Positions 28,601-36,603 are shown, numbered from the stretch's first letter. The stretch: DNA of 64,000 nt from Rugamonas fusca (GCF_014042365.1 NZ_JACEZS010000010.1:151175-215174), one strand, 5' to 3'. Notes: generated from the sequence alone by a model not told the origin. A program made the numbers and translations.

Positions 28601-29309
28601 CCTGGCCTACCTGAAGCGCTTCCCGATCGACAAGCTCAAGATCGACATCGCCTTCGTGCGCGAGGTGACCAGCAATCCCGACGACGCGGCCATCGTGCTG
28701 GCCATCATCAAGATGGCGCACAGCATGAAGCTGGAAGTGATCGCCGAGGGCGTGGAGAAGGATGCGCAGCTGGCCTACCTGCGCCGCCACGGCTGCGATG
28801 AAATGCAGGGCTACTATTTCAGCCGGCCCTTGCCGGAAGAGGAGTTCGAGCACATGCTAAGCGAAGGAAAATCCCTGCAGACGCCGGCCGACGAGACGGT
28901 GCTCGAGCAGCAGACCCTGCTCATCGTGGACGACGACGCGTTCATGCTGGACGTGCTGACCGACTTCCTGGCCCAGGATGGCTACCGCATCCTGACGGCG
29001 CAAACGGCGGCCGAGGGCTTCGACCTGCTGGCGCGGCACCGGGTGCAGGTGATCCTGTGCGACCAGTGCATGCCGCTGATGAGCGGGACGGAATTCATGG
29101 AGCGGGTCAAGAACCTGGCGCCGGACACGTTTCGCATCATGCTGTCGGCCTATGCGGATTTGACGCCCATCATGGCCGCCATCAACCATGGCGCCATCGA
29201 CCGCTTCTACACCAAGCCGTGGAAGGGCGCCGTGCTGCGCGAGAATATCCGCGAAGGCTTCCGCCTGCACGCCCAGCTGTACGGCCCCAGCGCCGTGATC
29301 AGCGGCTGA
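25683..29309 (+). CDS. REC-REC-GAF-PAS-GGDEF-EAL-REC hybrid c-di-GMP protein
   Basis: 1208 residues with a GTG start supported by AGGAG at 25671-25675. Order: REC1 (D53), REC2 (D182), a helical linker, GAF (about 330-500), PAS (about 520-640), GGDEF with the canonical signature at 716-720 (RFGGDEF), EAL with E844-A-L and DDFGTGYSSLAYL, and a third receiver (about 1078-1195; D1127, TKPW near its end). Both c-di-GMP domains keep their catalytic signatures, so it may be bifunctional. Three phosphorylation inputs plus two sensory domains make it a signal integrator, presumably served by the adjacent kinase. No membrane segment. Confidence 0.93.
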   Translation: MSARILIIEDNPTNMELMVYLLRAFGYTPLTASDGEAGVAVARQEVPDLIICDVHLPKLDGYGVVAALKGDPALRAIPALAVTALAMVGDREKLLAAGFDGYIGKPIEPDTFVSQIESFLPGASAPGKSDVATILIVDDHVLNREFLMTLLGYGGHRLLEASNGAEGLKMVHAERPDLVISDILMPNMDGYEFVTRMHSDPATADVPIIFYTATYREREAMAVAQSCGVRWVLPKPSDPDVILRTVHEALGMAPEVETMPAFAPEPPSEGRFHGIDHKVAEYLDVLEASSQQITQLANHGEGEEQAPEHLSLMTARLSSSLSSLQAVSLRLTALIELGIELGAERDPQALVEIGCRVAQNICVSKYACIGVLDNGATELSYFAACGTGPQVRVVTGAPRAGVLRGLLEQRLPVRINDVDGDPGRIGLPAGHPPVHSFLGVPIVSRERTHGWLYLVDKLGADEFSEVDERVAATVAAQIAVAYENLLLYEQIKRHHAQLTSDMNARIRLDEDLRRFRLAMDATADAIFLVDRAGMCFVDVNVTACRMLGYKREDFLEVGPDKQATGDLSRLVDLYDKLLAGDQSGAMTELLLTRRDGSLLSVEVQRRTLRSGQSWILVAVARDITERKEAEQRLLKLAHFDTLTGLPNRSQFYESLTHSLHQAGEHKWALAVLFLDVDRFKNVNDTLGHTIGDELLRQFSSRLVDCLRVRDTIGRFGGDEFAAILMLPEGAQNAIAVVDKIREALRQPFDLKGHEVTVTASIGISVFPDDGADADTLIQYADTAMYRAKEAGRDAFRFFTAEMNAQSLARLDLENALRRAIENDEFVLYFQPKVDISSGRISGAEALIRWRRPGHGMVSPALFIPILEETGLIVRVGSWVLNEACRKIAQWSRSNIGPVHLSVNVSGIQFFVGGLEEEVMKVIKQHDIAPELLELELTESSLMSNAEDTITVLQNLKALGIQISIDDFGTGYSSLAYLKRFPIDKLKIDIAFVREVTSNPDDAAIVLAIIKMAHSMKLEVIAEGVEKDAQLAYLRRHGCDEMQGYYFSRPLPEEEFEHMLSEGKSLQTPADETVLEQQTLLIVDDDAFMLDVLTDFLAQDGYRILTAQTAAEGFDLLARHRVQVILCDQCMPLMSGTEFMERVKNLAPDTFRIMLSAYADLTPIMAAINHGAIDRFYTKPWKGAVLRENIREGFRLHAQLYGPSAVISG

Positions 29310-29330
29310 GCGCGGTCGGCGGGGCCGGCG

Positions 29331-29678
29331 CTATGCCGCTTGCAGGAGGAACTCCACTTTGACGGCGTCATAAGGGAAGACGATGCCGCCGCCCGGGGCA
29401 TGTTCCAGCACGCCCGCGTGCAGCAGGGTAGTGACGTCCCCGTGTACGGCCTTGACGTCGCGTCCAGCCCGGCGCGCTGCCTCGCGGATGGAGATTTCGC
29501 CGGCACCACACAAGAGCTTCAGCAAGTGCCAGCGCTTGGCGGTCAATACTTGCCAAAGCAGTTCCGGTGTGGCGAAGCTGATGCGGGCGCCGTCCTGCGG
29601 CTTGCCTGTATTCCAGGCGGCAGTGAAGTCGGACATGGCGTCTGGCGCGGAGCGCACATCAAGAACGACGGTCTTCAT
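29331..29678 (-). CDS. tumA: TumA-like antitoxin with winged-helix domain
   Basis: 115 residues. The central part (WHLLKLLCGAGEISIREAARRAGRDVKAVHGDVTTLL) is a winged helix-turn-helix of the HVO_A0114/MarR-like type that accompanies TumE toxins. The C-terminal GIVFPYDAVKVEF is the typical ending. It overlaps the toxin gene by 20 bases (29659-29678) and is translated second. The antitoxin is expected to bind TumE and to repress the promoter at 29956-30001. The family link is from pattern recognition; activity is inferred. Confidence 0.78.
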   Translation of the reverse strand: MKTVVLDVRSAPDAMSDFTAAWNTGKPQDGARISFATPELLWQVLTAKRWHLLKLLCGAGEISIREAARRAGRDVKAVHGDVTTLLHAGVLEHAPGGGIVFPYDAVKVEFLLQAA

Positions 29679-29955
29679 CGTTCCACCTCACAATATCTTG
29701 CTGAAAGTCGGCGACCAGTTGTTCCGGGCTGCTGAATGCATATTGAAACTGCTTGCCACGCCAGTGCCGGTGGTCGCCCTTGCCGGATTCATTGTCGTAA
29801 CGTAGCACGCATTCTCCCCTAACGATGTAGGCCAGCCGGTACTGGAAGCAATGCCGGGAGCCTGGCATGGGTACTGGCAGGCGCCATAGCACCAGTTCTG
29901 CAAACCGGTCGGCGGACAGGACGATGCGGGTCCGTGCGAGCAGCGTGGCCTTCAT
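29659..29955 (-). CDS. tumE: TumE-like toxin (DUF6516)
   Basis: 98 residues with the TumE/DUF6516 pattern: KATLLARTRIVL at the N-terminus, ELVLWRLPVPMPGSRHCFQYRLAYIVRGECVLRYDNE in the core, and GKGDHRHW followed by a C-terminal helix. The conserved YRLAY, LRYDNExGKGDHRH and terminal DFxxDI features are intact, so the toxin looks full-length. TumE proteins are thought to act on RNA. There is no ribosome site before the ATG, suggesting a short or leaderless transcript. It is the first gene of the pair. Confidence 0.8.
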   Translation of the reverse strand: MKATLLARTRIVLSADRFAELVLWRLPVPMPGSRHCFQYRLAYIVRGECVLRYDNESGKGDHRHWRGKQFQYAFSSPEQLVADFQQDIVRWNDEDRRS

Positions 29956-30001
29956 GTTGGAGAGGCTAGCAACTGCCTAGGGTGTTGTCAACATCTCCAA
30001 C
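29956..30001 (-). promoter_or_regulatory. Probable autoregulated tumE promoter/operator
   Basis: An 8-bp inverted repeat (GTTGGAGA at 29956-29963, TCTCCAAC at 29994-30001) encloses a minus-strand TTGACA (29986-29991) with a 17-base spacer to a weak -10 (TAGCCT). A second small palindrome, GTTGTCAAC, covers the -35. The layout is what one expects for repression by the TumA winged-helix protein. Confidence 0.55.
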
Positions 30002-30014
30002 GTGGCGCACAGGG

Positions 30015-31715
30015 TCAGAACTCTTCCCACTCGCTGGCAGCGGTGGCCTTGGCGGGCTGGCGCGCGGCCGCGCGCTGGGCGGCTGCCGGCGTTGGCGTTG
30101 GCGTGGCGACGAGTGCCGAGGTGGTGCCCGGCACGGCCGGTGCGGCGCGCCGTGGCGCGGCCGGCGCGCGCGCCGTGTCGATGGTGAACGCGCTCACCGC
30201 CTGCGCCAGGTCGCTGGCCTGGTCCTGCATGTTCTGCGAGGCGGCCGCTGTCTGCTCCACCAGCGCCGCGTTCTGCTGCGTGCCCTGGTCCATCTGCGCC
30301 ACCGCCTCGTGCACCTGCGTGATGCCGGAATTCTGCTCTGCCGTGGCCGAGCTGATTTCGGCCACGATGTCCGACACTTGCCGCACGCTCGTCACCACGT
30401 GGCCCATGGTGGTGCCGGCCTGTTCCACCAGGCGGGTGCCGCTGTCGACTTTTTCCACGGAATCGTCGATCAGCACCTTGATCTCCTTGGCCGCCGCCGC
30501 CGAGCGCTGGGCCAGGCTGCGCACCTCGCCCGCCACCACGGCGAAGCCGCGGCCCTGCTCGCCGGCGCGGGCCGCTTCCACGGCCGCGTTCAGGGCCAGG
30601 ATGTTGGTCTGGAAGGCGATGCCGTCGATCACGCTGATGATGTCGACGATCTTGCGCGACGATGCGTTGATCGAACCCATGGTCTGGATCACCTGGTCCA
30701 CCACGCCGCCGCCATCGGCCGCCACCTGCGAGGCCGACTGGGCCAGCTGGTTGGCCTGGCGCGCGTTGTCGGCGTTCTGGCTGACGGTGGCGCGCAGCTG
30801 GTCCATGCACGAGGCCGTCTCCTCCAGCGCGGCCGCTTGCTGGGCCGTGCGCGAGGCCAGGTCGGCCGTGCCTTCGGCGATCTGCTGCGAGGCCAGCTGC
30901 ACCGCGTCGGCCGAGTTGCGGGCCGTGCCCACCACGCCGGCGATCTGGCGCAGCAGGCGGTTGAAGGCCTGGGCCGTGTGGCCGATTTCATCCATGCGCG
31001 CGATTTCCACCTGGTGCGTCAAGTCCAGCGACTGGCTGACCTGTTCCAGCGTGCCGCGGATGTTGCCCAGGCTGGCGTGGATGATGCGGTACAGCTGCAG
31101 GGCCAGCACGGCCGTCACCAGCAGGCCGGCCAGCGTCACCGCCACCAGCAGGCGCACGGCCGAACTGTAGGCGGCGTCGCTGCTGTGGCGCACTTCCTCG
31201 ATCAGTTGCTTGTTGAAAGCGATATGCTCGTCCAGTCCCTTCTTGACGCCGGCCGCCGACACGGCCAGCGGCGTGCCGGCCAGCAGCGTGGCGCGCACGC
31301 CATCCATGTCGCCGGCGTGCGAGGCGGCCAGGAACGGCACCAGCGCCTGGCGGTAGGCCGCCATGTTGGCCTTGTCCGCCTCCAGCAGCTTGCGGTCGGC
31401 GTCGTCGTAGATGTGCTCTTTCTCGTAGGTGGCGATCACCTCGTCGAACTTGGCGTGGGCCTCGTTGTAGGCCTTGTCGAGCGCCGACTTGTCGTCCAGG
31501 TTGGAGAACACGGACAGGCGGTAGCCGGCCAGGCGGCTGTCGGCCAGCGCGCCCTTGGCGCTGTTCAAGCCTTCGATGCTGGGGATCAGGCGGGCCTGGA
31601 CCATGTCCAGCCGTTGCTGTGCGGCCGAGAGCTGCCACAGTCCATTGGCGCCTACAAAGATCAGGGCCAGCAGGGCCGCCGACAGAGTCAGGATAAGACG
31701 CTTGGAGATAGTCAT
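30015..31715 (-). CDS. Methyl-accepting chemotaxis protein with EWEEF tail
   Basis: 566 residues: TM1 (about 7-29), a four-helix-bundle-type periplasmic domain (about 30-190), TM2 (about 192-213), HAMP, then the cytoplasmic signalling domain with the hairpin core [43 protein letters not shown]. The C-terminus is a proline/alanine linker ending in EWEEF, matching the xWxxF pentapeptide that tethers CheR/CheB. The start is the [10 protein letters not shown]-terminus. The sequence just before it in mRNA sense is CACCTCCCC, which is not a ribosome site; a purine-rich GAAGAAAAG lies further up. No other chemotaxis genes are adjacent. The ligand is unknown. Confidence 0.93.
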   Translation of the reverse strand: MTISKRLILTLSAALLALIFVGANGLWQLSAAQQRLDMVQARLIPSIEGLNSAKGALADSRLAGYRLSVFSNLDDKSALDKAYNEAHAKFDEVIATYEKEHIYDDADRKLLEADKANMAAYRQALVPFLAASHAGDMDGVRATLLAGTPLAVSAAGVKKGLDEHIAFNKQLIEEVRHSSDAAYSSAVRLLVAVTLAGLLVTAVLALQLYRIIHASLGNIRGTLEQVSQSLDLTHQVEIARMDEIGHTAQAFNRLLRQIAGVVGTARNSADAVQLASQQIAEGTADLASRTAQQAAALEETASCMDQLRATVSQNADNARQANQLAQSASQVAADGGGVVDQVIQTMGSINASSRKIVDIISVIDGIAFQTNILALNAAVEAARAGEQGRGFAVVAGEVRSLAQRSAAAAKEIKVLIDDSVEKVDSGTRLVEQAGTTMGHVVTSVRQVSDIVAEISSATAEQNSGITQVHEAVAQMDQGTQQNAALVEQTAAASQNMQDQASDLAQAVSAFTIDTARAPAAPRRAAPAVPGTTSALVATPTPTPAAAQRAAARQPAKATAASEWEEF

Positions 31716-31914
31716 GGGGAGGTGCTTTTCTTCAGGGTTAGGGAGGGTCGTGCGGGAACACCCGGTGGACGCTGCCAGGATGTTAAGTATTGCAGAACCA
31801 CATTTGTTGGCGCAAGTTGAATTGTGGTGGCAGCGCCGGCAACGCAACGCCCGCGCACGGCGGGCAGTGGTGGTCCCCCATCCTGTCCTGGACGGGGCGT
31901 TGCTGGGAGGGGAA

Positions 31915-32493
31915 TCAGGCGAGCAGGACAACGTCCGGCAGGTTGGCCAGCACCTGGTCGTAGGTGGTGTAGGTTTCCAGTGCGTCGATGACGACGGGCA
32001 GTGGTTCGGCCCAGATCTCCGGCAGATCGCGCTCCATGGGCGGGCGCACGGCGAACGCCAGCGCTTCCGTGGGCGGCGAGAACTGGGCGGCCACGCCGGG
32101 CTTGTTGCCGCGCGCATCGATGCGATACCAGCCGAACTGGGGCAGGTGGACCGCGTTCAAGCCGTGCAGGCAATACGGTGCGCCATCGGTGCCCACGGAC
32201 AGGCGCTGGTAGCACAGCCCGGCCGGGATACCGTTGGCGCGCAGCAGGGCGGCCAGCAGGTGGCTCTTGGCGTAGCAATAGCCGGTGCCGTGGCGCAGCA
32301 CGTCGGACGCCTTGCAGGTGACGGGGTTGAGCTTGTAGTCCGCGCTGTGCCGGATCTCGTCGCGCACGAACCCGAAGCAGTTGCGCGCCACCTCCAGCGC
32401 TGTCGCGGCGCCCTCGGCCAGCGCGGCGGCCCTGGCGGCCACGTCCGGATGGTCGAAATCGATGTAGGTGCTGGCGGTGAGATAGTTCTTCAT
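31915..32493 (-). CDS. Transglutaminase-like superfamily protein
   Basis: 192 residues, no signal peptide. A papain-like transglutaminase core is visible: C73 in [19 protein letters not shown]110 (HGLNAVHLP) and D126 (YRIDARG), in the C-H-D order of the family. Bacterial members are usually cysteine proteases or peptide-modifying enzymes rather than true crosslinkers. It lies about 200 bases upstream of the chemoreceptor gene on the same strand, with no evident shared function. Immediately upstream is a palindromic repeat at 32508-32563. Confidence 0.85.
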   Translation of the reverse strand: MKNYLTASTYIDFDHPDVAARAAALAEGAATALEVARNCFGFVRDEIRHSADYKLNPVTCKASDVLRHGTGYCYAKSHLLAALLRANGIPAGLCYQRLSVGTDGAPYCLHGLNAVHLPQFGWYRIDARGNKPGVAAQFSPPTEALAFAVRPPMERDLPEIWAEPLPVVIDALETYTTYDQVLANLPDVVLLA

Positions 32494-32507
32494 GCGATGG
32501 AAAAGTT

Positions 32508-32563
32508 GGGGTCAGTGCCAACTATCATACAGGGGCTCGTGCAGGTTTGTTGGCACTGACCCC
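32508..32563. repeat. Intergenic inverted repeat GGGGTCAGTGCCAAC
   Basis: Perfect 15-base arms (32508-32522 and 32549-32563) around a 26-base loop, between two divergent genes. It resembles in layout the repeats at 16435 and 42842: GGGGxC outer bases and an intergenic site. It probably belongs to the same dispersed family. Confidence 0.75.
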
Positions 32564-32624
32564 GGACTGGCATTTATACTGGCGGGCCTTGCTCCAACTG
32601 TCGCCACGCACCCGACCGACGATC

Positions 32625-33368
32625 ATGACGAAAGCCGTTCCCGCTCCCCAGCCAGCCGTGTCCGCGCCCGCGGCGACAGCGAAGCCACCGCGTGCGCGCG
32701 CGGCGCGTGCGGGCGGCGCCTCCGACCGGGGCGAGCGCACGCGCGAGCAGATCCTGCGCGCCACGCTGGAAATCATTGCCGCCCATGGCCTGTCGGGCGT
32801 GAGCCATCGCGCCATCGCCGCCAGGGCCGAGGTGCGGCTGTCGCTCACCAGCTATCACTTCGGTTCGCTCGAGGACTTGCTGGAGGCGGCGTTCGATGCC
32901 TACCACGCCCACACGGAGCGGCGCCGCACGGAACTGGTGGCCACGGTCGACCAGCAGATGGGGCAGTTGCCCGCCAAGCTGACGCCGCAGGTGCTGACAG
33001 CCATCGCCGACACCATGGCCGATACGCTGGCCGCCTACATCCACGCTGGCGTACGCGCGCACCGCACGGACCTGGCCGTCGAGTGCAGTTTCCTGTTTGC
33101 GTGGAACCTGTCGCCCACCTTGCGCCAGAAAGTGGACCAGCACAGCAAGGGCTTGGTGCAACTGGCCGCCCGCGTGTTCGCCCAACTGGGCAGCCGCGCA
33201 CCGGAAGTGGACAGCGCCGTGCTGCTGGCCACCATCCGCCAGCTTGAATTCACCCAGGTGTCCACGGGCGTGGTCAGCCCCGTGGCCGACATCAAGCTGC
33301 CGCTGTTCCGCCTGCTGCTGGGGCTGCTGCTGGCGCGCGGCGTCACGCCGCCCGGCGTGCCCGCCTGA
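32625..33368 (+). CDS. TetR-family transcriptional regulator
   Basis: 247 residues. After a 35-residue alanine/proline/arginine-rich tail comes the TetR helix-turn-helix (about 40-85): RTREQILRATLEIIAAHGLSGVSHRAIAARAEVRLSLTSYHFGS. The rest is a helical ligand/dimer domain. The start at 32625 was preferred to an in-frame ATG at 32547 because that one lies inside the repeat. It is transcribed in the same direction as the cytochrome/oxidase/TonB operon that follows, and the palindrome at 33428-33445 is its probable operator. It is the likely local regulator of that operon. Confidence 0.88.
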   Translation: MTKAVPAPQPAVSAPAATAKPPRARAARAGGASDRGERTREQILRATLEIIAAHGLSGVSHRAIAARAEVRLSLTSYHFGSLEDLLEAAFDAYHAHTERRRTELVATVDQQMGQLPAKLTPQVLTAIADTMADTLAAYIHAGVRAHRTDLAVECSFLFAWNLSPTLRQKVDQHSKGLVQLAARVFAQLGSRAPEVDSAVLLATIRQLEFTQVSTGVVSPVADIKLPLFRLLLGLLLARGVTPPGVPA

Positions 33369-33401
33369 TTTTCGACTGAGTTAATTTGACAACAGTTTTG
33401 T

Positions 33402-33430
33402 TGACAGCGGTTTTAATCAATGTGAATATT
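33402..33430 (+). promoter_or_regulatory. Promoter of the cytochrome/oxidase/TonB operon
   Basis: TTGACA (33402-33407) with a 16-17-base spacer to the AT-rich AATATT (33425-33430). A second TTGACA sits at 33387-33392. The operator palindrome overlaps the end of the -10 element, giving a repressible arrangement. Confidence 0.5.
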
Positions 33431-33445
33431 GGACGACTGTCCAAT
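33428..33445. promoter_or_regulatory. TetR-type operator palindrome
   Basis: ATTGGAC-GACT-GTCCAAT, perfect 7-base arms around a 4-base centre, 20 bases ahead of the cytochrome start and just after the -10. Its size, symmetry and the adjacent TetR gene suggest repressor binding. Confidence 0.65.
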
Positions 33446-33464
33446 TTTGATGTTGAGAGCACCG

Positions 33465-33836
33465 ATGCGGAAACGAAAGTCAATCAAGGCGCTGGCTTGC
33501 GCCGCGGCGTCGCTGGCCTGCCTGCTGGGCCACGCGGACGCGGCGGGGCTGAGTGCGCGCCAGTCCCAGCTGCTGGCCAACAACTGCCTGCAATGCCACG
33601 CGCGCGCCGGTGTCGACGCGCCGCAGGCCGGCGATGCGCAAGCGTGGAAACCCTACGCGGCCAAGGGCGAGTCGGCCATGCTGGTCAACGCCGTGCAGGG
33701 CACGGGCGGCATGCCACCGCTGGGCTATTGCAGCGCCTGCACCGAGGATGACTTCCGCGCCCTGATCCGGTTCATGGCCAGGCTGGCGCCATCGGCCGCA
33801 GCCAGCGGCGGCAGCGCGCAGGGAGCGGCCAAATGA
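33465..33836 (+). CDS. Periplasmic c5-type cytochrome
   Basis: 123 residues. A signal peptide (MRKRKSIKAL... to about residue 26) is followed by one haem-binding motif C41-LQC-H45, axial ligand M83 in GGMPPLGYC, and the C89-SA-C92 pair that marks the cytochrome c5 family. Short alanine/serine tail. It is the first gene of a four-gene operon and overlaps the flavin oxidase gene by ATGA (33833-33836). The tight coupling suggests that it accepts electrons from that oxidase and passes them to the respiratory chain. The start at 33465 follows a GAGAG-type site; an in-frame ATG at 33429 lies inside the operator. Confidence 0.9.
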   Translation: MRKRKSIKALACAAASLACLLGHADAAGLSARQSQLLANNCLQCHARAGVDAPQAGDAQAWKPYAAKGESAMLVNAVQGTGGMPPLGYCSACTEDDFRALIRFMARLAPSAAASGGSAQGAAK

Positions 33837-35242
33837 AGCGCCGTACCTTCCTGCAGGCGGCTGCTGCCGGTGCCGGTGTGGCGGCGACGGGTCTGCTGGC
33901 CGGTTGTGGCCGCAGCGAGGCCGTGCCGCAAAGTCCCGTCGACTTCGTGCCCGGCAAGGCCCTGCCGTGGATGAACTGGTCCGGCAACCAGAGCTGCACG
34001 CCGGCCTGGCGCGCGGCGCCGGCCAGCGAGTCTGAGCTGGTCGATGTGCTGGCCCGCGCCAAGGGCGTGGTGCGCGCCGTGGGCGCCAGCCATTCGTTCA
34101 GCGCCGTAGTGCCGACCGATGGCACGCTGGTGGCCACCGATTTGCTGAGCGGCCTGGTGTCGCACGACCCGGCCACGCTGCGCGCCGAAATCCTGGCCGG
34201 CACCCGCATGCATGCACTGGGGCCCATGCTGCACGGCGTGGGCCAGTCGGTGCCCAACATGCCGGACATGGATTACCCGGCCATGGGCGGCGCCATCGTC
34301 AATTCCGTGCACGGCACGGGCCAGCGCTTCGGTTCCATGTCCTCGTGCGTGACGGCGCTGACGCTGGCCACGCCGTCGGGCCAGTTGATCGACTGCTCGG
34401 CCGACCGCAACGCGGAAGTGTTCCATGCGGCGCGCACTTCGGTCGGCGCGCTCGGCATCATCTCCCGCATGACTTTGCAGAACGTGGCGCCGTTCCGGCT
34501 GGTCGAGACCACGCGCATCGAAACCACGGAAGACGTGCTGGCCGAAATCGCCAAGCGCTGCGCCATGCACCGCAATTTCGAGTTCATGCCGCTGCCCCAT
34601 TCCTCGCTGTGCGTGACCATCGCCACCGACGAGGCGGGACCAGACGACAAGCCGGCCGGCGAGGACGACCCGCAGGCCGTCAAGTCGCTGCGCACGCTGT
34701 GGCAGGCCGTGGGCTGGATGCCGGGCATGGGCGAGGCGGCCTACGACCAGCTGCTCACCACCTTCATGGCGGGCGAGGGTTCCCAGGTGCGCGTGGGCCA
34801 GTCATACGACGTGTTCCCGCACGTGCGCGTGGTGCGCTTTCGCGAGATGGAGTACACGCTGCCGGCCGAGGCGGGGCCGGCCTGCGTGCGCGAGATCCTG
34901 CGCACCATCCGCGAGCGGCGCCTGCCGATCGCGTTCCCGCTCGAATACCGCTACGTGAAGGGGGACGACATCTGGCTCTCGATGTTCGAAGGCCGCGACG
35001 GTTGCTCTATCTCCGTGCACCAGTACGGCGACACCGACCACCGCGCCTACTTCGCCGAGATCGAGCCGATTTTCTGGAGGTACGGCGGCCGCCCGCACTG
35101 GGGCAAGATCCACACGCTGGATGCGGCGCGGCTGGCGGCGCTCTATCCGCGCCACTGGAAGGACTTCCACGAAGTGCGGCGCAGCCTCGATCCGCAGGGC
35201 CGCATGCTCAACCCCCACCTGAAACACATCTTCGGAGCCTGA
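33833..35242 (+). CDS. Tat-exported FAD-linked oxidase (aldono-lactone/alditol oxidase family)
   Basis: 469 residues. The twin-arginine leader (MKRRTFLQ) contains LLAGC near 21-25, so it may be exported and perhaps lipidated. An FAD_binding_4 domain follows with VGASHSFS, where H87 sits at the position of covalent flavin attachment in this family. The C-terminal ALO-type domain ends in HWGKIHTLD and SLDPQGRMLNPHL. Relatives oxidise sugar lactones or polyols. Most bacterial relatives are cytoplasmic oxidases; here the Tat signal and fused cytochrome gene point to a periplasmic dehydrogenase. Substrate unknown. Confidence 0.85.
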   Translation: MKRRTFLQAAAAGAGVAATGLLAGCGRSEAVPQSPVDFVPGKALPWMNWSGNQSCTPAWRAAPASESELVDVLARAKGVVRAVGASHSFSAVVPTDGTLVATDLLSGLVSHDPATLRAEILAGTRMHALGPMLHGVGQSVPNMPDMDYPAMGGAIVNSVHGTGQRFGSMSSCVTALTLATPSGQLIDCSADRNAEVFHAARTSVGALGIISRMTLQNVAPFRLVETTRIETTEDVLAEIAKRCAMHRNFEFMPLPHSSLCVTIATDEAGPDDKPAGEDDPQAVKSLRTLWQAVGWMPGMGEAAYDQLLTTFMAGEGSQVRVGQSYDVFPHVRVVRFREMEYTLPAEAGPACVREILRTIRERRLPIAFPLEYRYVKGDDIWLSMFEGRDGCSISVHQYGDTDHRAYFAEIEPIFWRYGGRPHWGKIHTLDAARLAALYPRHWKDFHEVRRSLDPQGRMLNPHLKHIFGA

Positions 35243-35243
35243 C

Positions 35244-36515
35244 ATGGTCACACGCCGCACCTTCCTGGCGGCCGGTGGCGCCGCCGCCGTCGCCGCCGCC
35301 GCCATCGCCCGGCCGCACGACGAAGGCGGGCCGTATCCGGCCTATTTCGCCGCCATGAACCGCACGCTGCGCACCCAGCGCATCGACCGCCCCGTGCTGG
35401 TGATCGACATGGACCGGCTGGACCGCAACATCGCCCGCGTGCGCCAGTCGGCCGCCGTGGCGCCGGCCAAGACCTACCGCATCGTCGTCAAGTCCATCCC
35501 CAGTCCGGGGCTGATCGACTACGTGGCCAAGGCGGCCGGCACCAACGCCTTCATGGTGTTCCACCGGCCGTTCCTGAACGCGATGGCGGCCCTGCGGCCG
35601 GACGCCGATATCCTGCTCGGCAAGCCGATGCCGGTAGACGCCGTGCGCCATTTCTACGCCGACCTGCAGGGCGCGTTCAAGCCCGAACGCCAGCTGCAAT
35701 GGCTGATCGACACCAACGCGCGGCTGGCCCAGTACCAGCAACTGGCGCATGAACTGGGCGTCAAGATGCGCATCAATTTCGAGCTGGACGTGGGCCTGCA
35801 CCGGGGCGGCTTCGACGACCATGGCGCGATGGCGCAGGCGCTGGCCACCATCGCGGCCGATCCGCAGCACCTCGAGTTCGCCGGCTTCATGGGTTACGAC
35901 GCGCATTTGATGGGGCTTCCCGATTTTCTGGCCAAGCGCGAATTTCCCAAGGTGCGGGCGCGCTACCAGGGCTTTATCGACCTGCTCAAGGCCAGCCAGC
36001 CGGCCATGGCGGCCAGGCCCTTGTGCCTGAACGGCGCGGGCAGTCCCACCTTCCGTCTCTACGAAGGCGATGCGCTGCTGAACGACATTTCGGCCGGCAC
36101 CTGCCTGATGAAGCCCAGTCATTACGACTTGCCGACATTGGCCGAATTCGAACCGTCGGCCTTCATCGCCACGCCCGTGCTCAAGCGGCTGGCGCACACA
36201 CGGCTGCCGTCGCTCGAATGGACGGCGCCATTGCTGGAAGGGTGGAATCCGAACATGGCGCAGACCTATTTCATCTACAGCGGCAACTGGCTGGCCGAGC
36301 CTGAGGCGCCGCCGGGGCTGCATCCACTTTTCGCCTACGTGAGCTCCAACCAGCAGGGCTTGAACGGTTCGGCCAGGGTGCCGCTGGAAGTGGACGATTT
36401 CGTGTTCCTGCGTCCGCTCCAGAGCGAGGCCGTGCTGCTGCAGTTCGGCGACCTGCTGGCGCTGCGCGGCGACAAGGTAGCCGCGCGCTGGCCGGTGTTG
36501 ACGGCGGCGCTGTAA
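35244..36515 (+). CDS. Tat-exported PLP-fold protein (D-threonine aldolase/D-serine dehydratase-like)
   Basis: 423 residues starting with a Tat signal (MVTRRTFLAAGGAAAVAAAA). The body has the alanine-racemase-like barrel of the DSD1/D-threonine aldolase family: PVLVIDMDRLDRNI, then K83 in IVVKSIPSPG at the place of the PLP lysine, and FELDVGLHRGGFD. The C-terminal metal ligands of the family (EH and PNHxC) are absent; the corresponding region reads SNQQG and FLRPLQSEAV. It starts one base after the oxidase stop. An exported PLP-type enzyme is unusual, since the cofactor must be loaded before Tat export. It may act on D-amino-acid-like or hydroxylated compounds taken in by the operon; inference. 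Confidence 0.8.
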   Translation: MVTRRTFLAAGGAAAVAAAAIARPHDEGGPYPAYFAAMNRTLRTQRIDRPVLVIDMDRLDRNIARVRQSAAVAPAKTYRIVVKSIPSPGLIDYVAKAAGTNAFMVFHRPFLNAMAALRPDADILLGKPMPVDAVRHFYADLQGAFKPERQLQWLIDTNARLAQYQQLAHELGVKMRINFELDVGLHRGGFDDHGAMAQALATIAADPQHLEFAGFMGYDAHLMGLPDFLAKREFPKVRARYQGFIDLLKASQPAMAARPLCLNGAGSPTFRLYEGDALLNDISAGTCLMKPSHYDLPTLAEFEPSAFIATPVLKRLAHTRLPSLEWTAPLLEGWNPNMAQTYFIYSGNWLAEPEAPPGLHPLFAYVSSNQQGLNGSARVPLEVDDFVFLRPLQSEAVLLQFGDLLALRGDKVAARWPVLTAAL

Positions 36516-36603
36516 CGACAACCGGGACTTGGCAGCCAATTAGCAGCCGCCAGCGACCAAGAGCGGCGAACACGAAAACAATGACAACAAAGGAGACCAG
36601 TGT

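Noticed and set aside
26643..28853. Minus-strand open frame of 736 codons
   Set aside because: Lies wholly within the REC-REC-GAF-PAS-GGDEF-EAL-REC gene on the other strand; shadow of a GC-rich coding region.
31712..32521. Minus-strand reading through the chemoreceptor upstream region
   Set aside because: A frame that spans the intergenic gap between the chemoreceptor and the transglutaminase gene; the TGase frame (31915-32493) has the real catalytic motifs.
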